From: Methylohalobius crimeensis 10Ki
GTDB taxonomy: Bacteria; Pseudomonadota; Gammaproteobacteria; Methylococcales; Methylothermaceae
Reading direction: 5' to 3'
DNA: 64,000 bases
Assembly: GCF_000421465.1 (NCBI RefSeq)
Contig: NZ_ATXB01000001.1
Coordinates: forward strand, 496,001-560,000
In this document: in pieces, positions 38,051 to 47,514 of the stretch
Numbering within the stretch: position 1 is the stretch's first letter
Layout of the letters: each line of letters opens with the position of its first letter
Position numbers and translations under genes: made by a program
Notes under the pieces: model-generated
Seen by the model: the letters and a program-made list of their open reading frames with translations, nothing else
Database searches by the model: none
What the model was told of the DNA's origin: nothing

Positions 38051-38959
38051 TTAGCGTTTGGACTGGATGAAATCGCGGGCGACGGCAAAGGCCTGATCGT
38101 AATGGAGATAAACCGGCTTGTCGGTTTCGCGCATCTGCTTCAGAAGCCGGTGATGGGCCTGATATTTGACGTTGCCGATGGCAAGCGCGCCGATGCCCAC
38201 GGCACCGCCGGAAGAACCCGGAATGGCTGCGCCGTCCGCCATCGCATCGATGCCGGCGATCCCGGCGGGGGGGACGGCGTTGACGTCGGCGGCGACCTTC
38301 AGATGGGGGGCGGCGGCGACCTGATCGGCGCTCAGCAATTGGATGCCGGCGGCACCGGTGGCGAAGATGAGATCGGCTTCGGGAAGCAAGGAATCCAACC
38401 GGTCGTTGCCTTCACCGCCGATCGAGGTCTTCCCTTCGCCGAAGCATTCATTGCAAAGTTTGGCGATGCGTTCGGATTTTTCTTTTTGCCGCCCCATGAT
38501 GGTGACCTCGCAACCGGCCTTGGCGCATAGGACGGCGGCGATTTGTCCCACCGGACCGGTACCGGCGAGAATCAACACGCGTTTGCCGGCCAGTTCGGTA
38601 TCGAATTTGTCGGCCAGCTCGCGCTCGGCGGCGGCCACCATCGCCGCGGCGGTGGTGAAAGCACCCGACGGGTCGGCGAGCACGGAGATTTCAAACGGCG
38701 GCACCATGGCGCCTTGGGCGCTTTGGAGCATCTTGACCGCCATTTCCGGATCGCGTCCGCCGATGAAAGCGGCGGTCCGCTTGACCCCTTTGGGACCACG
38801 CGAGAAGATCGAGTCTTGGATGAGATTTTGGACTTCGTCTTCGGCCACGTTCAAATACGGCATCGTCACTTGCCAGCCGGCATCTTGCGCCATGTTGACG
38901 TCGAAAGGGCTTAAGTTCTTTTCGGTGGTGATCATGTGCAAGATATAGGGTTTTTCCAT
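38051..38959 (-). CDS. mtdB: NAD(P)-dependent methylene-tetrahydromethanopterin dehydrogenase MtdB
   Basis: A 302-residue dehydrogenase oxidising methylene-H4MPT to methenyl-H4MPT in formaldehyde oxidation. It matches Methylobacterium MtdB in FDVNMAQDAG, VPPFEISVLADPSGAFTTAA, DVNAVPPAGIAGID and VGIGALAIGNVKYQ. The Rossmann loop is AGTGPVGQI, and the second strand ends in MGRQKEKSER, the Gly-Arg pattern that MtdA uses for NADP. The ATG at 38959 is preferred (AAGGG about 10 nt upstream; MEKPYILHM fits the family start) over an upstream ATG at 39031. It is divergent from a RibD-like gene. Confidence 0.9.
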   Translation of the reverse strand: MEKPYILHMITTEKNLSPFDVNMAQDAGWQVTMPYLNVAEDEVQNLIQDSIFSRGPKGVKRTAAFIGGRDPEMAVKMLQSAQGAMVPPFEISVLADPSGAFTTAAAMVAAAERELADKFDTELAGKRVLILAGTGPVGQIAAVLCAKAGCEVTIMGRQKEKSERIAKLCNECFGEGKTSIGGEGNDRLDSLLPEADLIFATGAAGIQLLSADQVAAAPHLKVAADVNAVPPAGIAGIDAMADGAAIPGSSGGAVGIGALAIGNVKYQAHHRLLKQMRETDKPVYLHYDQAFAVARDFIQSKR

Positions 38960-39019
38960 GAGCTCGGCCCTTGTTTCTGTTACGTTTAAAGATATTTCTT
39001 CAATTATTACGTGGCAGCT

Positions 39020-39856
39020 ATGCAAAAACAAATTTTTTGCCTTTACCCGCCACCGTTCAGCGAAGTCCCGCTGAAGGGTTTATATCTCGGTCATCGCCTG
39101 TTCGAATTGGGGCTATCGGGGCGTCCTCGCCCTTTCGTGTATGCCAATTTTCTCGCCAGCCTCGACGGCCGCATCGCTTTGGAGGACATGCGCACCGGTC
39201 AGCCCTATTTGCCCAAGAGTTTGACCACGCCGGCGGATTTCCGTCTGTTCCTGGAGTTGGAGGCCCAGGCCGATTGTCTCATCACCCACGGCGGCTATCT
39301 GCGCGCATTGGCCGAAGGCACCCTGGGCAACATTCTCCAACTGGGAGCGCATCCGGCGGGCGAGGATTTGGTCGCCTGGCGCCAGTCCCAAGGACTGAAG
39401 CCTCAACCGGCGATCGCCATCGCCAGCGGCAGCCTGGATTTCGTGATTCCCGAGTCGGTACGGATACATCATCAGCCCGTCTACCTCTTTACCGGCGAAG
39501 GGGCCGATCCGGTCCGGGTCGAAGCCTGGCGCAAGGAGGGCTATCCGGTGATTTTCGCCGGTTCCGGCCGTTTGGTGGAAGGCCGGCGTTTGATTTCGAT
39601 CCTGGGGCAATTGGGGTATCGTAGCATTTATCTGATTGCCGGTCCCGCCATGCTGGATACCGTCCTGCGCAGCGGCCAATTGGATCGATTATATCAAACC
39701 ATCACCCATCAGCTCATGGGGGGCGAGGCATTTCGGACCATGTTGCCGGGACCGGAGTTGGGGCTGATCGGCCATCTCCGCTTGCGTTCCCTCTACTACG
39801 ATCCGGCCGGTCCCGGCGGAGCGGGGCAATGGTTCGCCCAGTTCGACAGTCAGTAA
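39020..39856 (+). CDS. RibD C-terminal-domain (DHFR-fold) reductase
   Basis: A 278-residue protein with the RibD_C reductase fold: RPFVYANFLASLDGRIALED near residue 30 and late LIAGPAMLDTVLRSGQLDRL and YQTITHQLMGGEAFRTML. It lacks the zinc deaminase half of RibD. Divergent placement from mtdB suggests a role in H4MPT biosynthesis or reduction; DmrA, the methylotroph dihydromethanopterin reductase, has the related DHFR fold. This is inference; a riboflavin-pathway reductase is the alternative. GTG 39011 is an alternative start; neither has a strong ribosome site. The 3' end overlaps the next gene on the other strand by 7 nt. Confidence 0.75.
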   Translation: MQKQIFCLYPPPFSEVPLKGLYLGHRLFELGLSGRPRPFVYANFLASLDGRIALEDMRTGQPYLPKSLTTPADFRLFLELEAQADCLITHGGYLRALAEGTLGNILQLGAHPAGEDLVAWRQSQGLKPQPAIAIASGSLDFVIPESVRIHHQPVYLFTGEGADPVRVEAWRKEGYPVIFAGSGRLVEGRRLISILGQLGYRSIYLIAGPAMLDTVLRSGQLDRLYQTITHQLMGGEAFRTMLPGPELGLIGHLRLRSLYYDPAGPGGAGQWFAQFDSQ

Positions 39857-40383
39857 CGGGCCGCCTGTCGTTCCGCCTCCCGGGCGCCGGACGGATCGCT
39901 GTTCAAGCGTCTGGCTTGGGCGATGAGCCGCCAGTTGCCACGCAGGAGGTCCTTGTCTCCGCTCGCCAGGCTGATGGATTTCTTGGCCAGCTCTTCCGCC
40001 AACCGGGGCTGGTGCTGTTCCAGGCGCAGCCGGGCCAAGTGGTGCCAAAGTTCGGGGTTGCGGGGTTGAATTCTCAAAGCGCGTTCCAAGCGTGTGGCTG
40101 CCCGCTCCAAGTCCCCTTGTTGGCGGTCGGATTCCGCTTGTTGCATCAAGGCGATCACCGCGGGAGAAGCCTCCACCGTAGGCGCGGGAGGCGTCTCCGC
40201 CGGCACCGGTGCGGGTTCGGGAGTCGGCGGTGGAGGAGGCTGGGGATATGTCTGCGCCTCTGGGGGGGGCGTCGGTGAAGAAGGATAGTCCGGGGCGGGT
40301 GTCTGCGGCGCGAAAACGGGATCCAGGGAGCAGGCGCTTTGCAGCAAAGCCAAGACGATGAGGGCAATCAGGCGTGAAAGCAC
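39850..40383 (-). CDS. Pro-rich TPR lipoprotein, function unknown
   Basis: A 177-residue predicted lipoprotein. The signal peptide ends in a lipobox (LLQSAC), so Cys18 would be acylated. Residues ~25-75 form a Pro/Ala/Glu linker that could span the periplasm. Residues ~80-150 contain a TPR-like helical pair (DLERAATRLERALRIQPRNP). Similar lipoproteins act as protein-interaction scaffolds, but no specific role can be given. It follows the duplicated membrane protein by 9 nt and is probably in one operon with it. Confidence 0.75.
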   Translation of the reverse strand: MLSRLIALIVLALLQSACSLDPVFAPQTPAPDYPSSPTPPPEAQTYPQPPPPPTPEPAPVPAETPPAPTVEASPAVIALMQQAESDRQQGDLERAATRLERALRIQPRNPELWHHLARLRLEQHQPRLAEELAKKSISLASGDKDLLRGNWRLIAQARRLNSDPSGAREAERQAARY

Positions 40384-40392
40384 AGCGTGTTC

Positions 40393-40866
40393 CTATGATT
40401 CGGAACCCGGCTCGGGGGCAGCGGGTTGGGGAAATTCCCGTGGCTTAATGGAGGATTCCGGGGCGGGAGTGGGTGGCCGCTTCTTTTTAGGGCCATAGTA
40501 GACACCTTGTAGGGTCATGAACCCCATGAAAAGGAGGGCGGCGATGGCCATCACCCATATCCGGTCGAGTTTGGGGGTCCCGAACACCCAGCTGGGGTTG
40601 ATCAGGCCGAGTACGAGAAACAGAATGGAAAACAGGATCAAGGCATGAATCGCGGCGATCGGTGGGGGCGACCCCACTTTGAGGCCGTAGCCGAAGTAAC
40701 ACCCCATGAAAATCACCGAACCGATGGCGAACATGAAAAACGGTTTGGGCGCCTTCATCCAGAACAGGAACCAGCCCGGTTTGATCACCCCCGCCACCAG
40801 CAAAATCAGGGATATAATCACCGCCGATTGAAATATCAGCAGACTGGTGCTGTGAATTTCTTGCAT
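40393..40866 (-). CDS. Four-TM membrane protein with an internal duplication, unknown
   Basis: A 157-residue integral membrane protein I do not recognise. It consists of two similar two-TM units: VAGVIKPGWFLFWMKAPKP then FFMFAIGSVIFMGCYF, and LVLGLINPSWVFGTPKLDR then IWVMAIAALLFMGFMT. Both keep a G-I-x-P-x-W turn before the second helix. A Lys/Pro-rich cytoplasmic or periplasmic tail of ~35 residues ends the protein. It is followed by the TPR lipoprotein gene. No catalytic residues are apparent. Confidence 0.7.
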   Translation of the reverse strand: MQEIHSTSLLIFQSAVIISLILLVAGVIKPGWFLFWMKAPKPFFMFAIGSVIFMGCYFGYGLKVGSPPPIAAIHALILFSILFLVLGLINPSWVFGTPKLDRIWVMAIAALLFMGFMTLQGVYYGPKKKRPPTPAPESSIKPREFPQPAAPEPGSES

Positions 40867-41046
40867 GGTTGTTTCTCCTCCAGGCAGATTATAGGTATAG
40901 GTATTTGGCGATCAAGGAGCCGATCCGGCAGATTAGGCATAAATGCCGATTAAATCAACCGCAACCGAGGGAAGAATCGAGTGATATTTTCTCCGACCGT
41001 TCGATCGCGGTAAGATGAAAACCGATTCCACACCTCGGAGGCAGTC

Positions 41047-41733
41047 ATGAGCCGCTTGCAAGATCCCCGTGTTCCACCCACCGTTTTAGCCCCAGTGGCG
41101 TCCGAGATTGAAGATTATTTGCGCGGTCTGGCGGAACCGCGTACCGACGATCCGGTTCTCACCGAGATGGAAGCTCGGGCCAAGGCCCACGAGTTTCCTA
41201 TCATCGGTCGTTTGGTGGGGGGATTTATCAAGCAGATGGCGGCGATGATCGGTGCCCGGCGGATATTCGAGTTCGGCAGCGGTTACGGTTATTCGGCCTG
41301 GTGGTTCGCCCACGCGATAGGACCCGGCGGAGAAGTGTATTGCACCGATGGCGCGGCGGCCAACCGCGATCTGGCCGAGGGCTACTTGCGCCGCGCCGGT
41401 TTGTGGGATCGAATCCACTTTCAGACGGGTCGGGCCCAAACCTTGTTCGAACGGGTACCGGGGGCGTTCGACATTTGCTATAACGATGTGGATAAAGGCG
41501 ATTATCCGGAAGTTTGGCGGTTGGCGCGCGAGCGTATCCGGCCGGGCGGTCTTTATATTGCCGATAATACCCTGTGGTATGGACGGGTGGCGGTGGACGA
41601 TTTCGTGGACGTGGTTCCCGGCTGGACCGAGGCGATTCGCGAACACAACCGCTTGATCTTCGAAGACCCGGACTTCGAAGCCTTCATCAACCCCATCCGC
41701 GACGGCGTTTTGGTGGCGCGGCGATTGCGCTGA
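41047..41733 (+). CDS. SAM-dependent O-methyltransferase (class I, COG4122-like)
   Basis: A 228-residue methyltransferase related to metal-dependent caffeoyl-CoA/catechol O-methyltransferases. Motif I is IFEFGSGYGYSAWWFA near residue 73, and YNDVDKGDYPEVW plus GGLYIADNTLWYGRV carry the likely metal-binding and catalytic positions. A GGAGG ribosome site lies 5 nt before the ATG. Neighbours give no clue to the substrate. Confidence 0.85.
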   Translation: MSRLQDPRVPPTVLAPVASEIEDYLRGLAEPRTDDPVLTEMEARAKAHEFPIIGRLVGGFIKQMAAMIGARRIFEFGSGYGYSAWWFAHAIGPGGEVYCTDGAAANRDLAEGYLRRAGLWDRIHFQTGRAQTLFERVPGAFDICYNDVDKGDYPEVWRLARERIRPGGLYIADNTLWYGRVAVDDFVDVVPGWTEAIREHNRLIFEDPDFEAFINPIRDGVLVARRLR

Positions 41734-41779
41734 GTCCGGCCAGAATGACTGGTTGTGCCGCGTTTTCGGGGGCCGCTTT

Positions 41780-42214
41780 TCAGGTTTTTTCCGGCGGAGA
41801 AAGTAACTCCCGCAATCTTGCGGCAAAGTCTCGTTTAAGCCTCCCCCGGTCGACCTGAACCCGGCCTGATCGTTTTGCCGCGACCCAAATGGCATCGGGA
41901 AAGGTGGCGTCTTCTTGCCAGCGTGGAATGACATGCCAATGAAGATGGGACACTTGGTTGCCCAGACTGGCGAGATTGACTTTGTCGGGCCGGGCCGTTT
42001 CCCTCAGCGCGGCCTCGGCGGCGAAAACCACCGCCATCAATTCTTGACGCTCGGATTCCGGCAGATCGGTCATTTCTTGTCGATGGGAATTGAGAATGAC
42101 ACGACAATAGCCGGGATAATCGTCGTCCTCGACCCAGAGAACGCGGCACAACGCGTTTCGCCACAAAATATCGGCGGATTCGGATTGGCACAAAGGGCAG
42201 GCGGTTGTAGGCAT
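41780..42214 (-). CDS. HIT-family nucleotide hydrolase
   Basis: A 144-residue protein with the histidine-triad motif HLHWHVI near residue 92 and an N-terminal CPLC pair typical of zinc-binding HIT proteins. The family cleaves AMP-linked or dinucleoside-polyphosphate substrates. It lies 6 nt downstream of rdgB on the same strand, and rph precedes that, so a nucleotide-cleanup operon is likely. Confidence 0.88.
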   Translation of the reverse strand: MPTTACPLCQSESADILWRNALCRVLWVEDDDYPGYCRVILNSHRQEMTDLPESERQELMAVVFAAEAALRETARPDKVNLASLGNQVSHLHWHVIPRWQEDATFPDAIWVAAKRSGRVQVDRGRLKRDFAARLRELLSPPEKT

Positions 42215-42220
42215 CGGCAG

Positions 42221-42828
42221 CTAGTTTCTCCATCTGCGGATCAATTGCTGCAAAGCCTTTCCCCGGTGGCTCAGGCGATTTTTCTCCTCCGCCGACAATT
42301 GCGCCGCGGTGCGGTCCAAGTCGGGGAGATAGAACACCGGGTCGTAGCCGAAGCCGCCTTGGCCCCGGGGCGATTCGGTGATGCGGCCTTCCCAAGCGCC
42401 CTCGACGATCAGCGGGCTGGGGTCGTAAGGGTGGCGTAGAAAGACCAGTACGCAGCGGAAGCGCGCGCCGCGCTCCTCGCCCTCGAAACCTTCCAAGGCC
42501 TGCAGCAGCTTGCTAGTGTTGGCCTGATCGTCGGCATCGCCGCCGGCGTAACGGGCCGAGTGAATGCCGGGCGCGCCGGCCAGTGCCTCTACCTCCAGAC
42601 CGGAGTCGTCGGCCAGTGCCGGCAGTCCGGTATAACGGGCGGCGTTCCTGGCTTTGAGCAGCGCATTCTCCACGAAGGTGGGCGCCGTCTCCTCGATGGA
42701 GGCAACGGCGAAGGCATTCTGGGGGAGCACCCGAATGGCCCGGGAGGCCAGCATGGTTTGGATTTCTCGCGCCTTGCCCCGGTTGTCGCTGGCCAGAACG
42801 ATGCGCTGGGACTCCGATACCGACGAGC

Positions 42829-42832
<4 letters not shown>
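42221..42832 (-). CDS. rdgB: dITP/XTP pyrophosphatase (RdgB/HAM1)
   Basis: A 203-residue enzyme removing non-canonical purine NTPs such as ITP and XTP. It has [16 protein letters not shown] at the N-terminus, [20 protein letters not shown] and [13 protein letters not shown], which are the substrate- and metal-binding motifs. The start overlaps the rph stop by 4 nt. The rph-rdgB order is common in proteobacteria. Confidence 0.95.
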
Positions 42833-43557
<725 letters not shown>

Positions 43558-43633
43558 GAATGAATCCTTGAAACGATGAAAATATCGAGAGTATACCTTG
43601 GAATCATGGATTTCTCCTCCCGACATGGCCGAG

Positions 43634-43672
43634 GCAAGCAGTTCCCAACTCGAATTTTCAGAGACTGCTTGC
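43634..43672 (-). terminator. Hairpin downstream of the glycosyltransferase gene
   Basis: A 9-bp perfect inverted repeat (GCAAGCAGT at 43634-43642, ACTGCTTGC at 43664-43672) with a 21-nt loop that can pair internally (CTC with GAG). It lies 48 nt past the stop of the GT4 gene and 77 nt before rph. It may end the GT-glycosidase operon or act as an operator for rph. Confidence 0.35.
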
Positions 43673-43719
43673 AAAGTTGACCCGGCCCCCTTTTGAAATA
43701 AGCGGTTGTAAACAGCTTC

Positions 43720-45006
43720 TTAAAATTGTTTTTTCAAGGGCTCCCCGCTGACCAGGGCGGTTCCTGCCGCTTCCATCATTTGCCGGCCGATTTCCCATTC
43801 GATTTTGATGCGTCGCAGCAATGGGTCCCATCCCTCCATGCTTTCTTTCGGCTGCGGTTGCCTGGTAGTGGTCAGTTGCCGATAACAGGCCAGGGCTTGG
43901 TCGGCGGTGCGGGTCAAGGAAAAATGTTCGGCGGTTTCTCTCGCCATCTCGATGAGTTGTTGCCGTCTAGGAGGGGGGACGAAAAAAATCCACTCCAGGG
44001 CCGCGGAGAATTCGGCGGTGTCTTCGTGAAGCACCAAACGCCCGTTCTGTCGATCCCTCACCACCTCGCGGCTGCCGGGGGCGTCCAAGGCCACGATCGG
44101 CACCCCGGCGGCCATCGCCTCCACCAGGACCAGGCCCTGGGTTTCGCTTTGGGAGGCGAAGGCGAATACGTCCATGGCGTGATAGGCATCGATCAATTCT
44201 TGTTCCACCAAAACCCCCAGGCAATGAAAGCGATCGAGGAGTCTCCGGAAACGGCAGCGGCTTCGGATTTCCTCCTCGCCCGGCCCGCGCCCGGCGACTA
44301 GAAAATGGGCGCGGGGGTGGCGGGTCAGAAAGTCGGCCACCGCCTCGGTCAGAAAGCCCAGATTTTTCTCCGGCGCCAGTCGGCCCACGTGGCCGATGAC
44401 GAAATCCTCCTCCGGAATGTTCAGGCGTTTGCGGAGCGTGGCCCGATCCCCCCGGGCGAAATGTTCGATTCGAATGCCGGTGGGAACGATTTCGATGGGG
44501 CGTTTGACGCCGCGCTGTTGGAGTAATTCGGCGATGCTCTCGCTGGGGGCGAACACCAGATCGCATTGATTGGCGTAGCGGGTGGCCAGTTCGATCACGA
44601 AACGTCTCAGGGCGGGCGAATTCATCGGCACATAGTGGGTATAGAACTCATACCGGGTGTGATGGGTGAACACCAGCGGCAGATCGCGGGTGCGGGCTTC
44701 CCGCAGGGCGGTCATGCCCAGCAAATAGGGATGGTGGGCGTGGATCAGGTCGGGACGGAATGCCTCCAGGGCGTCGTCCAGATCGCTGAATACCGGTAGG
44801 ACCGCGGCAAAGTCGCTGCCGTTGAAATTTTGGATCGCCGGCACTCGCACCACATCCGTTTCCTCTCCGGGAGACCCGGAAAATTCCGGCGCCACCACCA
44901 GGACCCTATGCCCCTGGCGCCGGTACTCCTCGGTAAACGAAGCGACCGAACGGGCGACACCCCCCACGTGAGGCAGGTACGTATTGGTCATCATCACGAT
45001 GTTCAT
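43720..45006 (-). CDS. GT4-family glycosyltransferase
   Basis: A 428-residue retaining GT-B glycosyltransferase. The N-terminal half starts MNIVMMTNTYLPHVGGVARS, with HAHHPYLLG and FTHHTRYEFYTHYVP. The nucleotide-sugar half has GHVGRLAPEKNLGFL and the E-x7-E-type motif ETQGLVLVEAMAAGVP. It resembles diacylglycerol glucosyltransferases and mannosyltransferases of the GT4 group. The ATG at 45006 overlaps the stop of the preceding gene by 4 nt. The coupled glycosidase-like gene suggests a shared glycan or glycoside, but no product is assigned. Confidence 0.85.
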   Translation of the reverse strand: MNIVMMTNTYLPHVGGVARSVASFTEEYRRQGHRVLVVAPEFSGSPGEETDVVRVPAIQNFNGSDFAAVLPVFSDLDDALEAFRPDLIHAHHPYLLGMTALREARTRDLPLVFTHHTRYEFYTHYVPMNSPALRRFVIELATRYANQCDLVFAPSESIAELLQQRGVKRPIEIVPTGIRIEHFARGDRATLRKRLNIPEEDFVIGHVGRLAPEKNLGFLTEAVADFLTRHPRAHFLVAGRGPGEEEIRSRCRFRRLLDRFHCLGVLVEQELIDAYHAMDVFAFASQSETQGLVLVEAMAAGVPIVALDAPGSREVVRDRQNGRLVLHEDTAEFSAALEWIFFVPPPRRQQLIEMARETAEHFSLTRTADQALACYRQLTTTRQPQPKESMEGWDPLLRRIKIEWEIGRQMMEAAGTALVSGEPLKKQF

Positions 45007-47234
45007 AGCACCACCTCTCGTTGGCCCGGTTCGACCGCGCAGGGTTCGTAGCCGGGTAGATGAACGATGATCGGCGGCTGCCGGCGGTGCCAGCGGCCTT
45101 CCCAAGAAACGCGGATGCGACCGCCCGCGATTTCTTCCACGCAGACCCGAACCGCTCCGAAGGCGGTCGGCGAAGGGCCGAAGCGTGCCGGCCGGCCCGG
45201 TTCCAGCCAGGAACGGGAAACGCCGTCGGCGAGAATCAACTGATGCCCTTCCTCGCGCACGAAGCAGCTGCGGATCATCAGCAGCCATTCCGCCGCCGCC
45301 CATACGTGTTGACCGTCCCCCATGCAACCCCCCAAGGTGCGGGGATGAATGGCCTCGGGCCACTGCCCGGTGGGGGAAGCCAGGACGGCGATCGTTTTGA
45401 TCAAATCCAGATAGCGCGTATCCCCCGCCCGCAGCAATACTTGCGCCACATGGAGGGTCAAATAGGGGTTGATGCCGGAGTGGATCATATCCTGAAAGAA
45501 ACCGCCCTTGACGAAGCAGCTGTCGAGCAAAAATTCCACCGTATCCAGCAAGCGGGGGTCGCGGGGGGAATACAGTTGCAAGGGATAACCGGCGGCCAGG
45601 GAACCGATGGCGCCGGCGTCCAGCCGCCGCGACGGTGCGGCCGGCATGGCGGGACGACCGAGGCGGGCGGCGGCGAGGCCGAGGCTGCGGTCGATCGCGC
45701 TATGGAAACGCTCGGTTTCGGCGGCGAAGGTTCGGGCCAGCTCGGGGTCGAAATGCTCGATCAATCGGGCCGCGTTCTCGAGGCCGGCGACGCTCCAAAA
45801 ATCGTCCCAATAGTAGTAATCGTTGGGACCCAGGTGTTCGGCGCTGAATCCGGCCGGCATCAGGCCGGCGTGGGGTGAACCATCTTCCGCTAACCGTTTA
45901 CGGAGGATCCAGCGGCCGCCGCGGCGTATCGCCCTTTCCCATTCCGGTTTGGGCGGGCGGCCGGTCAATTCGCAGAAACGGCCGAAAATCCACAGCGCCT
46001 CGCCGTTGGCGTCCCATTCTCCTTCTTGGGAGTGGAAGTAACCTTGGTGGTCCTGGCGCTCCGGGAAGCGGTCGAGGATGCTTTCCGCGCGTTCGGTCAG
46101 TCCGGTGCAGAGCAGTCCGTGGAGGATGAAGGCGGCGTCCCGGAACCAGAAGCGGCGATAGGTGTAAGGGCCCGGATACACATCCCCGGGTGAGTGCAGG
46201 ATCAAACTGGTCAGCGCGGTGTCGTAAAGCGCCCGGATCGTTTCATCCGTGACTTCGAGCCGGCAGGACTGACGTCTTTCCCGCTCCCAGGCGCTTGCGT
46301 TCAAGCCGGTGGAGGCGGATGAGGGCAGCGCAATTCGGGCTTGGATGCGACGGTTTCGGTTCGGTTCCAGGCGGAATAAAGCGGCGGCGGTGGCCATGCC
46401 CACATTGCAGCTCACCGCCGTTTGCTCCTCCCGATCCAGCAAGGTCAAGGCGACGTCGCCGGCGTGATAGTCGGAAGTCGCGTGACGCTCGGCCGGCGTA
46501 TCGAAATCGATGGCGGTGGTATCGTCCACCCGCCAGCCGCGCCGGTCGGAGGTCAGTTCGATTTTATGGATGAAGCTGATCCCTTCCGGATTGTAGGGGC
46601 GCAAGGCCAATACCGCCCAGGCGGGCTGAGAGGCGAGCGCGTTCAGTTCCAGGCAGAGGATGGGGCGGCCGTTTTCCAGCACGACGCGGGTGCGGGTTTG
46701 CAGGGCGAGATCCTTCTCCCAGGTGTCTGTTAGGATGGCGGGGACGGGTTCTTGAACCAGCGTCTGCCGGCAATCGCGGCTTCGCGACGGTAAAAGCCGG
46801 TCGCCGGTGTCGGTGACGATCCAGCTGTCCACCGACCAGCCGTCGTACAAAGGCGTCACCAGACCGCGCGGGTCGACGAGGGGGTATTCGCCGTAGTCGG
46901 GCCAGCCGAGGGCGGTCCAATTGCGATGGGTGAGATTGATGTGGCTGATGGAGAAAGCGCGGGGGATGAAGGATTCGTCGCCGGGGTCGAATTGACGCTC
47001 GATCCAATAGGGCCAGATCCAATCCAGATTGTGCTGAATCACCCGGCTGTTGATCAGGCCGCGGGCGTGGAACACCATGCCCGCCCGCAACAGTTCGATG
47101 GGTTCGCCCACTTCCGACGGCTTGGCGAAGCGGCGCAGTTTGGCCACGAGCGCCAAGGGATCGATGAAGCCGTGAGTGCGGGCCAAATAGCGGATGATGA
47201 ATCGCCACGGAAACCACTTCACCCACATCGCCAT
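45003..47234 (-). CDS. Six-hairpin glycosidase-like protein (GH15-like), unknown substrate
   Basis: A 743-residue protein with no signal peptide. The central and C-terminal part (from ~residue 345) looks like an (alpha/alpha)6-barrel glycosidase: PYTYRRFWFRDAAFILHGLL, GYFHSQEGEWDANGEALWIF, DYYYWDDFWSVAGLENAARL and GGFFQDMIHSGINPYLTLHV. The N-terminal ~320 residues are beta-rich, as in GH15 and related maltose/trehalose enzymes. Acidic residues suited to catalysis are present, but I cannot assign the family with certainty. ATG 47234 is chosen, with a GGAG about 10 nt upstream; a Met two codons later is possible. It is coupled to the GT4 gene by a 4-nt overlap. Confidence 0.75.
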   Translation of the reverse strand: MAMWVKWFPWRFIIRYLARTHGFIDPLALVAKLRRFAKPSEVGEPIELLRAGMVFHARGLINSRVIQHNLDWIWPYWIERQFDPGDESFIPRAFSISHINLTHRNWTALGWPDYGEYPLVDPRGLVTPLYDGWSVDSWIVTDTGDRLLPSRSRDCRQTLVQEPVPAILTDTWEKDLALQTRTRVVLENGRPILCLELNALASQPAWAVLALRPYNPEGISFIHKIELTSDRRGWRVDDTTAIDFDTPAERHATSDYHAGDVALTLLDREEQTAVSCNVGMATAAALFRLEPNRNRRIQARIALPSSASTGLNASAWERERRQSCRLEVTDETIRALYDTALTSLILHSPGDVYPGPYTYRRFWFRDAAFILHGLLCTGLTERAESILDRFPERQDHQGYFHSQEGEWDANGEALWIFGRFCELTGRPPKPEWERAIRRGGRWILRKRLAEDGSPHAGLMPAGFSAEHLGPNDYYYWDDFWSVAGLENAARLIEHFDPELARTFAAETERFHSAIDRSLGLAAARLGRPAMPAAPSRRLDAGAIGSLAAGYPLQLYSPRDPRLLDTVEFLLDSCFVKGGFFQDMIHSGINPYLTLHVAQVLLRAGDTRYLDLIKTIAVLASPTGQWPEAIHPRTLGGCMGDGQHVWAAAEWLLMIRSCFVREEGHQLILADGVSRSWLEPGRPARFGPSPTAFGAVRVCVEEIAGGRIRVSWEGRWHRRQPPIIVHLPGYEPCAVEPGQREVVL

Positions 47235-47402
47235 CGGTTTCCATCTCCGGCGATCCAAACGGCGGCAATCAAGGGTTCGAGGAAGGCGGTTCCCGGCGGG
47301 AAAGCGTTGCCTTGCATAGTCTGTTGCCCGAAGTCGGTCGCGAGTCAAAATCGAAGCCGGGCCCGAGCATCGAGATGTCCGACCCGCTTTCCAATTGCAA
47401 CG

Positions 47403-47432
47403 ATTATCCGTGTTTTGCGTCTAATTTGTCCA
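47403..47432 (-). promoter_or_regulatory. Possible promoter of the glycosidase-GT4 operon
   Basis: Read on the minus strand, TGGACA (5 of 6 consensus) at 47432-47427 is followed after 18 nt by GATAAT (5 of 6) at 47408-47403. It lies ~170 nt upstream of the glycosidase ATG; the rest of the 280-nt gap (47235-47514) shows nothing else clear. Confidence 0.4.
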
Positions 47433-47514
47433 CAATCCTACTTTTCTTGCATATTGCAATTCAATGAACGTTACCGCATTATCGATTGCCGACTGTAGTA
47501 TTCGGCGCAGACCG

